60,000 bases of DNA from Symsagittifera roscoffensis. Taxonomy: Eukaryota; Xenacoelomorpha; Acoela; Convolutidae. This document shows, piece after piece, positions 1 through 11,484 of the stretch. The stretch covers positions 74,721,345 through 74,781,344 of the forward strand of contig NC_087065.1 of the NCBI RefSeq assembly GCF_963678635.1, in the 5' to 3' direction. Every line of letters starts with the position of its first letter. Positions within the stretch are counted from its first letter, which is position 1. Below the pieces are notes generated by a model that was not told where the DNA came from, did no database searches, and saw only the letters and a program-made list of their open reading frames with translations. The position numbers and the translations under genes are program-made.

Positions 1-341
1 TTTCCTTCAAAGTCAACAGTTTTTTAGCCGCGTTTTTCAGCCTCGACTGGGAAAAACAGTGAACAAATCCACTGCAGGATGTAGCTCCGACAACAGTTAG
101 AAGCACAAAGTGTTTCCAGAGCAAGCCAGTTGTAGTGCCAGATAGAAATGCGGTCTCTCGATCAGTGACTGTGACTACAATCATGGAGAAATAACGTAAG
201 GCTTGAGGTAAAAATGCGAACGTCATCCTGACAACGTATCCTTTGATTACTGTTTTCTCTTTTTCACTGTTGCGAAGAAGCTGTTCCATCTGTGAGTTTA
301 GAGCGACTGTGTTGCGCTGCAACCTCGACCTCGGATCGAAA
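1..341 (-). CDS. GPCR exon 6 (partial): third loop, TM6, TM7, helix 8
   Basis: The acceptor is a T run plus CAG; the first base completes a phase-2 codon. A polar third loop (QMEQLLRNSEKEKTV) leads to TM6 (VVRMTFAFLPQALRYF). TM6 has an LP at the kink position but no CWxP. A loop (TDRETAF) and TM7 follow (LLWKHFVLLTVVGATSCSGF). At the place of NPxxY the sequence is SGFVH, so Asn, Pro and Tyr are all replaced. A basic amphipathic helix 8 follows (SQSRLKNAAKKLL). There is no stop codon before the window edge, so the C-tail is missing. Confidence 0.85.
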
Positions 342-815
342 CTGAAAAAAAAGAATAGTTTTTATAGAAAAAGTATCAGCGGGTTTTTAGCTATTTGAAA
401 ACATGCATAAACTTAGATTTCATGAACCCAATTCACTTATATTGCGCTTCATCATTTAGGCTTATACAAAGTTTAAGAAAATTTCGGGGATGTAATTGAC
501 CTGAATAAACTTAAAAAGGAGGATTTCATTGAGAGGATTTGAAGATTGGACCAAAATGTACTATTATCTCGCATTTTTATGACAAAACGAACTTTTCACA
601 AGCAAGGACGCCAATATACAAGCTGTTCTGCTCTTTATAATAATTTACCAGAATTTTTAAACTTTTCTGACTAGGGTAGTTTTTTTGCCGCAAGCAACGT
701 GCACGGTGGGCCTCGAACCAGAAACCTTTGGAGTGAAAGGCGAATACTTAGCTAGGGGAGAAAAGTCAGGATTTTTTGTGTTTTGTATTTCAATGGAGTA
801 TTTCACAATACTCAC
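342..815 (-). other. GPCR intron 5 (474 bp)
   Basis: GT-AG intron between exons 5 and 6. It is AT-rich apart from a tRNA-like sequence near 696-759. No other feature was seen. Confidence 0.8.
696..759 (-). other. tRNA-like sequence (A and B boxes), probable SINE head or tRNA relic
   Basis: On the minus strand an A-box-like TAGCTAAGT is followed about 35 bases later by GGTTCGAGGCC, a near-perfect internal RNA polymerase III B box. The anticodon-arm region can pair (CCTTT with AAAGG). The acceptor stem cannot be closed convincingly, so this is not called as a functional tRNA. It could be the tRNA-derived head of a SINE or a decayed tRNA copy. Confidence 0.4.
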
Positions 816-1026
816 AAACTAGGCGGGGATATCTTGCGTTTCTGGAGTCTCCTCTCGGCTCGGATGTACTTTTCCAACTTCCAGAACACGTTCGAGTAGA
901 GGAGGAAGAGGATGAGGAACCAGACGAGGGTGGAGTGGCCGATTACATGTTGATGCACGTCGATCCTCCTCACGAAGGCCAGCTCCCTCTCCCGTCTGAA
1001 GTCCACACACAGGGACACACTCACGG
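816..1026 (-). CDS. GPCR exon 5: end of TM4, second extracellular loop, TM5 and third loop
   Basis: It has 211 bases, entering in phase 1 after GATTGACAG and leaving in phase 2 at GTGAGT. It reads AVSVSLCVDF, with the loop Cys expected to pair with TM3, then a charged loop (FRRERELAFVRRID). TM5 follows (LVWFLILFLLYSNVFW) without the usual TM5 Pro. After it comes a strongly basic start of the third intracellular loop (RAERRLQKRK). Its phase exactly fits exon 4 although the two are 35 kb apart. An extra small exon in phase 1-1 between them cannot be excluded. Confidence 0.85.
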
Positions 1027-1296
1027 CTGTCAATCAACGAATATAAAGTTAACAAGAGTATCCCGATTCAGTGCAAGAAAAAAGATGCCCATTTTATTCC
1101 TATATCATACTTTCTTTTGAAGTATACGTTTTATCTAGTTTTCTGATAGATTAAAGGTGTATTTATTGGAAGTCTAATGAAATGAACGTTTAATCTATCG
1201 GAAAACTCTAGTAAAAAATTGTTAATCAAAAGTAGGAATCTATCAAAACGAAAAAAAAAATCAAAAAATTTGCAATAAAGCGGAATTCTTTAGATT

Positions 1297-1960
1297 ACCC
1301 GGGTTGACGTACATAAAATAAAAGTGCTTGTCATACAATTTCATATATGGCGACTATGGAAAAAAATGCTTATCATACAATTTTCATACAAAATTTAAGA
1401 ACTGTATTAAAAGATTTTACAGAAATACTTCTGTTCTATTTTCATCTTTCGAATCTTTCTGCTCAAAAAAACATGATTTTAATTTTGGTTAAAAAAATGC
1501 TTATCAGAATATTTTCATATATGAAAATTGTATGATAAGCATTTTGCTATAGAAAAAATAAAATCTTCTAAATTAATTTAACGATGTTTCTGGATGAATT
1601 TACATGAGTTTAGAAAAAAATTTCGTTGTAAGAATGCATTTTGACTGTTAAAAACATAATTTTAATTTTGGTCAAAAAATGCTGATCATGTTATTTTCAT
1701 ATATGAAAATTGTATGATATGCATTTTTTCATAAGCAAAAATACAAATTTGAGGTAAAAAAAATTTAAGCCCTTTTTTGGTTGGAAACTTGCTTTTGTGC
1801 TCAAATATAAATTTTTGCGAAAAAAAAAATTTGCATGCAAAATTTGACTTTTTGTGTTTGTAACGTAGTCCAGGATGAGTTTTTCATCGAAAAAATCCAA
1901 AAATAACAAGAAATTGTTTTTTTTTGGAAACACGATTATCATTTTTTTATTTCGTTTGTA
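1297..1960. repeat. Copy of a palindrome-rich interspersed repeat with a CCCGGGTTGAC end
   Basis: It begins ACCCGGGTTGAC at 1297 and runs into repeated short units of the type ATGCTTATCATACAATTTTC followed by their reverse complement (for example around 1500-1545 and 1680-1730). The same body recurs near 22560-22990, 23930-24450 and 25550-26110. The right boundary is uncertain. Confidence 0.6.
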
Positions 1961-1988
1961 AATTCATTTATTTATTTATTTATATATA

Positions 1989-2300
1989 GGGGCAGATCTA
2001 GGACTTTCTCGAGGGAGGGAGGGGAGTGGCTGGAGTTTCCAAAAATGTTGTCGACATTTTATGTTAGGAAGACCAAATTTCCAATCCTAGAGCTCCCAGA
2101 ACACTAAAAAGACCCTATTTTGACATAAAATTTTGCGCCTCAGACAATTTTTTGGCAAAAAAAAAATGTAAAAAATGCCGTTTTGGGCACTTTTAGGAAA
2201 ATGTTGTCCAAAAAATGCGGGCGCTCCTCTTGAATTTTTTCAGCGGGCGCTCTTGAATTTTAGTATATATTGGCGTCAAAGACCCCTTGCTTAGTGAGGC
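1989..2300 (+). repeat. hAT-MITE-like repeat, copy 1
   Basis: It begins GGGGCAGATCTAGGACTTTC, then a G-rich tract, a conserved core (shared phrases such as GACCAAAT and TAAAAAGACCC) and an end TATATTGGCGTCAAAG. It aligns with copies at 4904-5215 and 17938-18215. The leading GGCGGATCTAGG-type end is typical of non-autonomous hAT elements. That assignment is an inference. Confidence 0.5.
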
Positions 2301-2966
2301 TGTTGAATCCCTGAGTAAAAGGCATCCACCCCCCACCCTCAAGTCCACTCCTGTCTTACATGTATATACCTTCTTATATAAGTATATTTAACAAAAAACA
2401 ACAGCTGAGAACCATGCGCTTGCCTCAGTCATTCGAATCGGTGAGAAAAGTTTAAAAAATAATACAAATATTAGAGTAATTTTTTTGAACTGTTCCAACT
2501 GAAATGCAGGTGCTGATATTACTTTGAAAGCATTTAAATGGTTCTTCAAAAAATTATTCTCTTAACGACGAATACATGTGGCTTTTAAAAAACTTAATTA
2601 ATTTCTTTTAAATGCAAGTCAGAATCCTAAAATTGTTTCTTTTTCCTTCTTTTTGAGCAACGGTTTGAAATATTGATTTTTTTTCCAAAACCAGTCTGTA
2701 CAACTATACAAATATTGCTTTTTGTTAAGTTTTACCCAAAAGAGAATCTATTTCATTTTAGACTCTCAAACCACACATCTACAAATCAGAATTCTTTCTA
2801 AATTAAGAAACAATTGGAATAAATGGAAAACTCAAAATACTGAAACTTTGGTACACGCGAGACGCAAATTGTTTAATTTTATTTTATTTAGCGCAGATTG
2901 CTTAGAATTTTTAGAAAAAAGAAAAAAAATTTGAAAATTTAAATTAGCCAGCACCTCACACTGAAA

Positions 2967-3684
2967 ATGATAAACGCTGACTATTTAACTCAGATAAACA
3001 GAAAATTCTGTGCAATATCAGTGTGCTTCCTTTTACTCATAATTTAATTTATAACTTGTTCATTTCGCATTCTGTGGGTCACATTCGAAGTGGGCAATAA
3101 ACAATTCAAAAGCGACGTTGATCGACTCACAGAAAAGAGCCCGGAAATACTGGGGAAGCTTGAAACGTCAAAAAACGGACAGTTAGAAACACAAACCAAT
3201 CTGAATAAAACCAAAGGTCAATTTTACGAGTTTCGAGGTGACTTCAAAAGCAAACAAGGCAAAATTTCAGAACTGCGCGGTAATTAAAAAAAAATGGGGC
3301 GAAACCTCCGAGCTTCAGGCTGACGGCAAGATAACTCGCGATAAACTTCCAGAGATTAGTGCAGAGATGCAAAACAATACCAAGAAACGCAAACAAGGTA
3401 ACTTGGAGCTGAAAGAAAAGCTTCAAAACGTGTCTGAAGTTGTTACAAAAATTCAATCTGAGCAAAAGAAACAGATTGATACAATACAAAGTGATCTGAA
3501 AACAACCGACGATGAAAACTACGAGTTCAGAAACGTGTCTCAAACTTTATTAAAATTTAAATTGGAGCTGAAAAAACTGAGAAAAGAAATTGACGCAAGG
3601 CAAAATCTATCAAAATCCGCTTTCATTGATTCAAAGTTGAAGTTTGGCCTAGCTTTAATGCTGATATATTTGGTGTATTTCTGA
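2967..3684 (+). pseudogene. Broken paralogue of the membrane-anchored coiled-coil gene at 18349
   Basis: The frame opens at ATG 2967, runs through a hydrophobic stretch (AISVCFLLLII) and hits an in-frame TAA at 3045-3047 inside the would-be membrane helix. It stays in frame through WVTFEVGNKQF and the repeat phrase SDVDRLTEKSPEIL to a stop near 3285. There a +1 shift, next to an A run, is needed to continue into a frame ending at 3684 (SKLKFGLALMLIYLVYF). The other locus has matching parts: the hydrophobic helix, WVTFKVRNKQL, the DRLTEKSP repeats and a hydrophobic C-terminus. This copy has a longer, more diverged coiled coil, with blocks such as QLETQTNLNKT and ITRDKLPEI. With one stop and one shift it is most simply a pseudogene. 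Sequencing error in A runs could explain the shift but not the TAA. Confidence 0.6.
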
Positions 3685-4903
3685 TGATTAAGAAAGTAAT
3701 ATTTGTGGATACCTGATTTTTTTTGCCAAATGCAAAATTAAATGTCAATTGATTTACGAACCTTCTCCGGTTAGATTCAGTTTCGTTCGAACAATTTTAA
3801 AATTTTTCCAAGAAAGTTTTTTTTTGGCTTAATCTGCCGACAAAGAGCAGTTTTGAGGTTAACTTGGGATCATTTTCTCAAAATTTGACCCAGGATTTAA
3901 AATTTTTACTTTGCAGGGATTGTAAGAAAAATTTCTGTCGTATTTCTAATAACGCTCTCAATTTTTCGAATATAATTTTCTAATATCTGTTGAAAATACT
4001 ACTCTTCTCCTCTTCTTAACAATAAATTTTAAAAGCAAAAAAACTGTTTAAAAAGCAAAAAATGCAGCCAGTTCCTGTTGAAGTAGCACAAAAGGTTCCA
4101 ATTACAGTAAATTGGAACCTAAATTAGGTTCCAATGAAGTAATTTTTGAGTTTTCCAATAACCGATCACAGTGCGAATTCTAAGGACATGTTGTTTGAAA
4201 ATGGAGATTGTTTTTCGTTTGAGGGTATTTTCATTCAGAAACATGCATATATTTGGCAAGGATCACAAGTTGAAAAGTATTTGAAGCCCTTATCCCACGA
4301 TGGTTAAAATGTCAAATTGTGTTTATTGAGTAGAACACTAACAATAACAGTTTCACCAGAAAATCATTTGGGTTATCGAGAAAAACTGAGTTTTTGGGAA
4401 AGAAAACTAGTATATCTCAATTTTTGAAGTTTCGATAATCATTGACAGCTGGCTTAAACCATCAACGCACTGATCGGTTTTTCATCACACTCCTCGGATC
4501 CTTAGACTCTCTACAGTAAGGAACATTGGATAGATGGAAAATTGGTCGGAACTTTCTTCTCCGTTCGGAACCCTTTGCTCAACTCTCAAAAACTTGTGAG
4601 ATAAGTTGTTCGAAACTTTGGACTCACTGCTTATCAATTGTTTTGAAAAGTTGACCCACTGTCTGGAAAAAAATATCTCAAATTTTCGGACGGAACTTTT
4701 TGGACGAAATTTGGCTGATGGTCTTTACACTACAAAACGGATTGCGATTAAAATGTTAACTAATTTGAACGTACCCCTTGCATATGCAGTGTAATTTTCA
4801 ACAATAAACTTCGCATGAACAAAAAAAGCCATTTTTGTTTTTTAAGCGTTTCATTTTCTCCATTGCTTTTCATATATTTTGCATACGTAATTGTTATAAG
4901 CGC
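3685..4903. other. Intronic AT-rich stretch without a gene
   Basis: No gene is supported. A short hairpin (GGTTCCAATT, five-base loop, AATTGGAACC) lies near 4096-4123, followed by a further copy of its right half (AGGTTCCAAT). Nothing else was seen. Confidence 0.5.
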
Positions 4904-5215
4904 GGCCAGGCGCTGATCTATGAATTTCTCGATGGGGGGGGGGGGGGGGGGGAGGGGAGCGGGTTTTCAAAAAAAATTGAAATTTTTGCCGACCTTTTTT
5001 TTAGGTCGACCAAATTGATTTTCTGAGCTCTCCTCAACCACTATAAAGACCTTAATTTGATAAAAATTTCTGCGCCGCTGGAAAATTTTTGAAAAAAAGG
5101 CCAAAAAAAAGGTGCTTTTAGGCACTTTTTGGAAAATTTCGACCAAAAAATCGCTTTCTCCCCCTCAAAATTAGTATAGATTGGCGCCAAAGGCGCCTAT
5201 CGAGAAATTTTAAGG
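4904..5215 (+). repeat. hAT-MITE-like repeat, copy 2, with a 19-G tract
   Basis: It begins GGCCAGGCGCTGATCTATG, has an uninterrupted run of 19 G at 4934-4952, the conserved core GGTCGACCAAATTGATT, and ends TAGTATAGATTGGCGCC. It is the clearest relative of the copy at 17938. The G run is a likely polymorphic and hard-to-sequence site. Confidence 0.55.
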
Positions 5216-5291
5216 TTAGCCAGCCAAAAATGGATATTTCAAGATAGTACAAAGGGGGACCTTTGGCGCAAAGGGGGGACAAAGGGGGAAC

Positions 5292-7989
5292 TATCCAATT
5301 CAAGCCTAATCAAAGTTAAGCTATGAGCATTCTAAGCATACAGCTAACAGTCAGTTAAAATAGAGTCAAAGAACGCAATGAAGCAAGAAAAAAGTGAAAC
5401 GAAGTATATGGTTCAAAACTTATGACCTTGCTTTTTTTGGTAATCTTGATACTATAATTTTTCAAAATTCCGTTCTACTTTTAACAAAGAGAAGCAACGG
5501 AATGTGAAAAAAGTCAACCGAATGTTCTTTTTTTGTTTTCTTTCTCGAAAATCAATCCATTAAATGCTATGCAAAGTGCAAACTGATATGATTTCCTCAA
5601 AAAGTTTTAACTAACCTGCCTCAATTCAATTTGGAACGACTTGTTACACGGACGGACTAAACCTCTGCCTACAGGTTTATAGTACATAAACTATTGCCCC
5701 CATTAGTTGTCACAAGTTAGCCAAAACTTCAAATCCTCGATAACTTTACAAGGATCAGAAAAAAATGATCCGTAAAAATACCCAAAATTTTGACCCCAAA
5801 AATTGAATATGTTGAACTTTCGTCAGGCAAAAGCTACGCCAAATTAACCGAGTCGAACACTGACAAACTGCATCAAGAAGGTGAGCCTCTCACGCAGCAG
5901 CAGCACAGAAAAGTTAGGAGGATATAATCTCCAAAAATTGAATATAATCTCCAAATGTTTTTAGACAAAAAATGTTCGAATCTATTTAACTACTATACAC
6001 CATAATTGCACAATACACCGGCGAAATTAGCTATCTTTCCGGAGAACAATACTTTTTGGCTGATTTTTAGGAACTTTCCGTCGTAAATTGCTAGTTGAAG
6101 TCGACGTTTGTCTGGAGAGAAGAAGTCTTCACGAGCACAGGTTGAATATCTTTTGTAACTATAGCTCAAGTCAACAAAACTTTTCGAATGGAACATAAAA
6201 TTTCCGTCAAACACTGCTAGTAAAAAAGCGATATTTTTCAGAAAATAAACCACCTGAGCAAAAATATCTATATTCCGTCACTTTCTTCGAAAATCGGAAT
6301 GAAAACTCATAAATTATGTACAATACCAAAACGTCAAGTGTAGAAACTTGAATCTAACAAAAAAAATTTACGATCCTGTTGCTTCACTCAAAACAGATTG
6401 GAATAATTTTGTTGAATGGAATAACTCAACACTCATAAAAAAATTCGCCTTATGTTTCATCAAATTAAATAAAAATCTTCAACGTGTGCATAAAATAGTC
6501 CAGAACTTAGCCGATTTGCCATTTTTCTAATCCCTGGATTTTCATCAAAAATAATGAAGGCTTTTTTTACACTTGAAATCAAGGAATCAAAACTTTCAAT
6601 GGTATTTTTTTCTGTTTAATCTCTCATTTTAAGCGCCCCAATTTGTTTTTTCAAATTTCTTTTTTAATTAGGTAGAATATATAAATAAGCGTAAGTAAAA
6701 TGAAATATATCTTACATTTTATTTGCCCTACCCAATTTAACCGCCTTGTTTAATAAAAAATAATAAACACAAGTCAATTAATTTTTTTTCTTACCAATCA
6801 GCTCAAAACAACAAAAAACTTCGGATGCTAAAGAAATATTTCCAATTAAATTGCCGGAGTTAGTCTGGACAAAGAAAAACTACTCCGAAAACAGTTATTC
6901 TGTACATTTATTCAAAAGTCGTAAGGAAAGTTCTCCACGTTTGATATGCTAAGAAAATACAGAGGTGATTATAATTTCCTAGCGAGAAAACGATAGAAAG
7001 CAGCCCTATTAAGTGAAACGGAAAAAGTAGAAACCAATCCCAACTTAGTAAAAATTTGCCTACGCGACAGAGTTGAACCGTCAACCTTGTGAATGAAATT
7101 GCCCCACTCAGCTAATCTTGCTTAAAAATCTTAAACACTAGCCAAAAAAAAACAAAAGAGAAAAGTTGCAATGAATTTTTCAATGATACAGATGAACATC
7201 AGAGAAAAAGTGCGTCTAAATGACCACTCGTCTTTGCCAGTTAGGTCCGAACACAAAGTAGGTTCATACTGATACGTGAATCTTGCTAGATTGTTATTTT
7301 AAAGATTTTTAAGAGTAGAAATTTCAATCATGTGGAATTTTTTGATAGTTTGTTTTTTTTGGAGGGGGGGTCATTTTGGGAGGTTTTGAAACAAAAACTG
7401 CGTTTTTTTGATGCGCGTTCTCTGCAGAAACATTTCAAAAATCTTCAGTTTTTGGTTCTCGCAATGAGAATAGTCTTAAGAATCTTGGAAATTCAAAAGG
7501 TGATACTAACTATTTAGAGATACTAACTCTTTTGATAACAACCATCGAATTGTGAAAACTGGATCGTGGATATTTTTTTTCCTTCAGGGAATCTGAAAAT
7601 TGAAGTATGTTACCTTCTTTTTGCGCCTATTGATTTTTTAACAAGTTCTCGCCTTCAGACAAAATAAAAACAATCAAAAGATTATTATAGAATCTACTAT
7701 ACCAGAAAACAGCTAACACAGTTTTTTTTGTAACTTTTTCACATCCTTTTTATTAAAATTTATTGAAAAATAGATTTAGCTTATTCCCCCATCTTTGGTT
7801 CAGAAAATTACAAAAAGTATGAAAAATCAAAAATAAAATTATAAAATCTATAATACCAGAGAATTGCTCATATATAAACTTTAGCTTGATCTTCTTTGAT
7901 TGTTTCGTTATCAATTGGCCCAATTTAATTTTAGTGTGTTGTTTTGAATCAAACTTAGAGAGAACTTTAACAAAAAAAAATTAGAAGTT
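5292..7989. repeat. Segmental duplication, unit 1
   Basis: From TATCCAATTCAAGCCTAATC onward this block is repeated almost base for base at 9672-11484 (matching 5292 to about 7043) and again at 11485-13262 (matching about 6209 to 7989). It includes a minus-oriented relative of the Helentron-like 5' end near 6290 and a tRNA-like sequence near 7058-7123. A 60-codon frame near 6348 recurs identically at 11625. That reflects the duplication and does not by itself indicate a gene. Confidence 0.85.
7058..7123 (-). other. tRNA-like sequence (A/B boxes)
   Basis: On the minus strand TAGCTGAGTGGG is a perfect A box, and GGTTCAACTC follows as a B box at tRNA-like spacing. The copy at 12333-12400 keeps both boxes. 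No closed acceptor stem is apparent, so it is a tRNA-derived relic or SINE head. Confidence 0.45.
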
Positions 7990-9671
7990 AGAAAAAAACT
8001 GAAATTGAGAAAGCTGAATTTAATCGAAAGTTGAACTTTTATTCCGCGAAAAAATGCGTCCAATTGTGCGATTGAAACTCGATCACGTTTTTTATATCTT
8101 TTACACTTTCAAAGCTCAAAAGTTCATATATAACTAAAGGCATTCAAGAGTACATTAAATTGTATGAATGCACTTGCGTAGAAAGTAAAATTTTCCAAGA
8201 TTTTTCCAGAACATGACCGCATACAAAAGTGTCGCCGACTCATAAATGTTCAGAGGAGAGATGAAGTTGGTCTGACTTTGCTGCGTTTTATCATTTTATT
8301 TATATTTCTTTCTATAAATAACAGCCACATTTCAAATTTTTCCTGGAGTTTTTAAGGTAAAGATATATTATCCCCCCATTTACTTTCCTGCAGAGGCGAC
8401 TCTGGTCTAAGACTTTCCGGGGCTACTAATAGAAAGCAGGATATTAAGCGTGTGGTAAGACAACCCTTTTGAAATCGTGTGCATGCATGCTGAATAGTGA
8501 ATAAAAAAAAGAGAAGGAGGTCGAAATTTTCTTCGAAGATCTAAGTTGAAAAACAAATGGTACAACTGTAACAATAAAAACCATGTTGTTTGTTTTGAAT
8601 GATGTCCATAAGCAACGAGAGAGGTCACCTCGAAGCGACAAAAAAAATTTCGACTCGTGTAAGCAAAGTTGATGTCACAAAAAAAGCCGTTCATCTCCAA
8701 GTTTTAGAATTTTTTTTCGACCCATCCGCAGTGACACCCTAAGCGAAAGAACTTATATACACCCCCCAAACTACGCCTCACAAAACATATCCCGTAAAAC
8801 CATGAAACCTTGTAAACTACATCCTCTTCAAATAAAATTCAATTCAACTTATAATTTCATAGCTTTGAGCCGGTTAATCGAAGAATGAAAAAAAAAAACA
8901 TTATATACAAGATAATCTTCAAAATCAGATCAGTCTTTGTACTTTTTTTGCAAATTATAGGTTTTTTAAATGTTCAAAGCTAAACCAGTTAAAATAAACA
9001 GCACTTGAGAAAAAAACGGAAGCTGAATCAAAGGGAGATAAGACAAAAACCAAAAGAAAAAAAAACGAAATGATAATTTTTTATGAAGTTTGAATGAGAA
9101 AATAATGTAATTACCGCTTAAACGAATCCCACTTACTTACTACTTAACGCAACAGATGATATTATTAACAACTATTCAAGATAATTAGTAAATTTGCCAT
9201 ACCCATCAAACTGATCATTCTCTGAACTAACTTGCTTATGGAAAAAAAATGTTTTTACCGGTTACAACACTTTTTGTGGTCGTAAAGTAAAAGAAAGTTC
9301 ACAACACTTATTTCACGTATTATTTTCAATTTTATTCATTTATGCCTTTCAGTTCTACTACTTTTGTCTTAACTGATCGGTTTTTCAGGAAAACCAGAAA
9401 CGTTGCAAGGAAAAAGTGAAACGAGAAAGCTTAACGTTTTTTCAAATTTGGAGCTTTTAAGAAGAATAAATATCTACACCGAAAAGAATGTTTTAACAAC
9501 AATTGTTCAATAAAAAAATGATCAACATGTTTTTAGAATTCTAATCTAAATTAAAAGATAAGTTCAACCATGTTATTCTCATCGTTTGCAGTTCCGTAAT
9601 TTGGGAGCGTAGTTTGCCTTCTTCTTACAACTTTTTTAAATAGAAAAAACAAAAAGAATCATTAGTAAAAT
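7990..9671. other. Intronic AT-rich stretch between duplicated blocks
   Basis: No gene or clear element was recognised here. Minus-strand frames around 8407-8700 are short and phenylalanine-rich, as expected by chance in AT-rich DNA. Confidence 0.5.
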
Positions 9672-11484
9672 TATCCAATTCAAGCCTAATCAAACTTAAG
9701 CTATGAGCATTCTAAGCATACAGCTAACAGTCAGTAATAATAGAGTCAAAGAACGCAATGAAGCACGAAAAAAGTGAAACGAAGTATATGGTTCAAAATT
9801 TATGACCTTGCTTTTTTTTGGTAATCTTGATAGTATGATTTTTCAATATTCCGTTCTACTTTCAACAAAGAGAAGCAACGGAATGTGAAAAAAAAATCAA
9901 CCGAATAAGAAAAAATAAAAGAAATGAAAATGAAAAAAAAAATGTTCTTTATCTGTTTTCTTTCTTGAAAATCAATCCATTAAATGCTATGCAAAGTGCA
10001 AACTGATATGATTTCCTCAAAAAGTTTTAACTAACCTGCCTCAATTCAATTTGGAACGACTTGTTACACGGACTAAACCTCTGCCTACAGGTTTATAGTA
10101 CATAAACTATTGCCCCCATTAGTTGTCACAAGTTAGCCAAAACTTCAAATCCTCGATAACTTTACAAGGATCAGAGAAAAATGATCCGTAAAAAGACCCA
10201 AAATTTTGACCCCAAAAATTGAACATGTTGATTTTTTGTCAGGCAAAAGCTACGCCAAATTAACCGAGTCGAACACTGACAAACTGCATCAAGAAGGTGA
10301 GCCTCTCACGCAGCAACAGCACAGAAAAGTTAGGAGGATATAATCTCCAAAAATTGAATATAATCTCCAAATGTTTTTAGACAAAAAAACGTTCGAATCT
10401 ATTAACTATACACCATAATCGCACAATATACATCAACCATTACTTACCGTAAAATGGCGAAATTAGCTATTTTTCAGGAGAACAATACTTTTTGGCTGAT
10501 TTTTAGGAATTTTCCGTCGTAAATTGCTAGTTGAAGTCGACGTTTGTCTGGAGAGAAAAAGCCTTCACGAGCACAGGTTGAATATCTTTTGTAACTATAG
10601 CTCAAGTCAACAAAACTTTTCGAATGGAACATAAAAATTTCGTCAAATTTTGCCAGTAAAAAAAGCAATTTTTTTTTTTCAGAAAAGAAAGCACCTGAGC
10701 AAAAATATCTATATTCCGTCACTTTCTTCGAAAGTCGGAATGAAAACTCATAAATTATTTACAATACCAAAACATTAAATGTGTAGAAAATTGAACAAAC
10801 AAAAATATTTACAATCCTTTTGCTTCACTCAAAAAAGATTGGAATAATTTTGTTGAGTGGAATAACTCAACACTCATTAAAAATTCGCCTTATGCTTCAT
10901 CAATTTAAATAAAAACCTTCATAGTGTGCATAAAATAGTCCAGAAGTTAGCCGATTTGCCATTTTTCTGATCCCTAGATTTTAATCAAAAATAATGAAGG
11001 CTTTTTTTACACTTGAAATCAAGGAATCAAAACTTTCAATGGTATTTTTTTCTGTTTAATCTCTCATTTTAAGCGCCCCAATTTGTTTTTTCAAATTTCT
11101 TTTTTAATTAGGTAGAATATATAAATAAGCGTAAGTAAAATGAAATATATCTTACATTTTATTTGCCCCACCCAATTTAACCGCCTTGTTTAATAAAAAA
11201 TAATAAACACAAGTCAATTAATTTTTTTTCTTACCATTCAGCTCAAAACAACAAAAAACTTCGGATGCTAAAAAAATATTTCCAATTAAACTGCCGGAAT
11301 TAGTCTGGTCAAAGAAAAACTACTCAGAAAACAGTTATTCTGTACATTTATTCAAAAGTCGTAAGGAAAGTTCTTCACGTTTGATATGCTAAAAAAACAC
11401 AGAGGTGATTATAATTTCCTAGCGAGAAAACGATAGAAAGCAGCCCTATAAAGTGAAACGGAAAAAGTAGAAAAAAATCCCAAC
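9672..11484. repeat. Segmental duplication, unit 2
   Basis: It matches 5292-7043 with scattered substitutions and a small insertion near 9890-9945. It ends abruptly at 11484, where the sequence jumps back to the equivalent of position 6209. This is the mark of unequal exchange or a tandem copying error. Confidence 0.85.

Noticed and set aside
6348-6530. 60-codon ORF, identical protein again at 11625-11807
   Set aside because: Identity is due to the segmental duplication. The third copy of the segment (near 10800) is disrupted, so there is no sign of coding selection.
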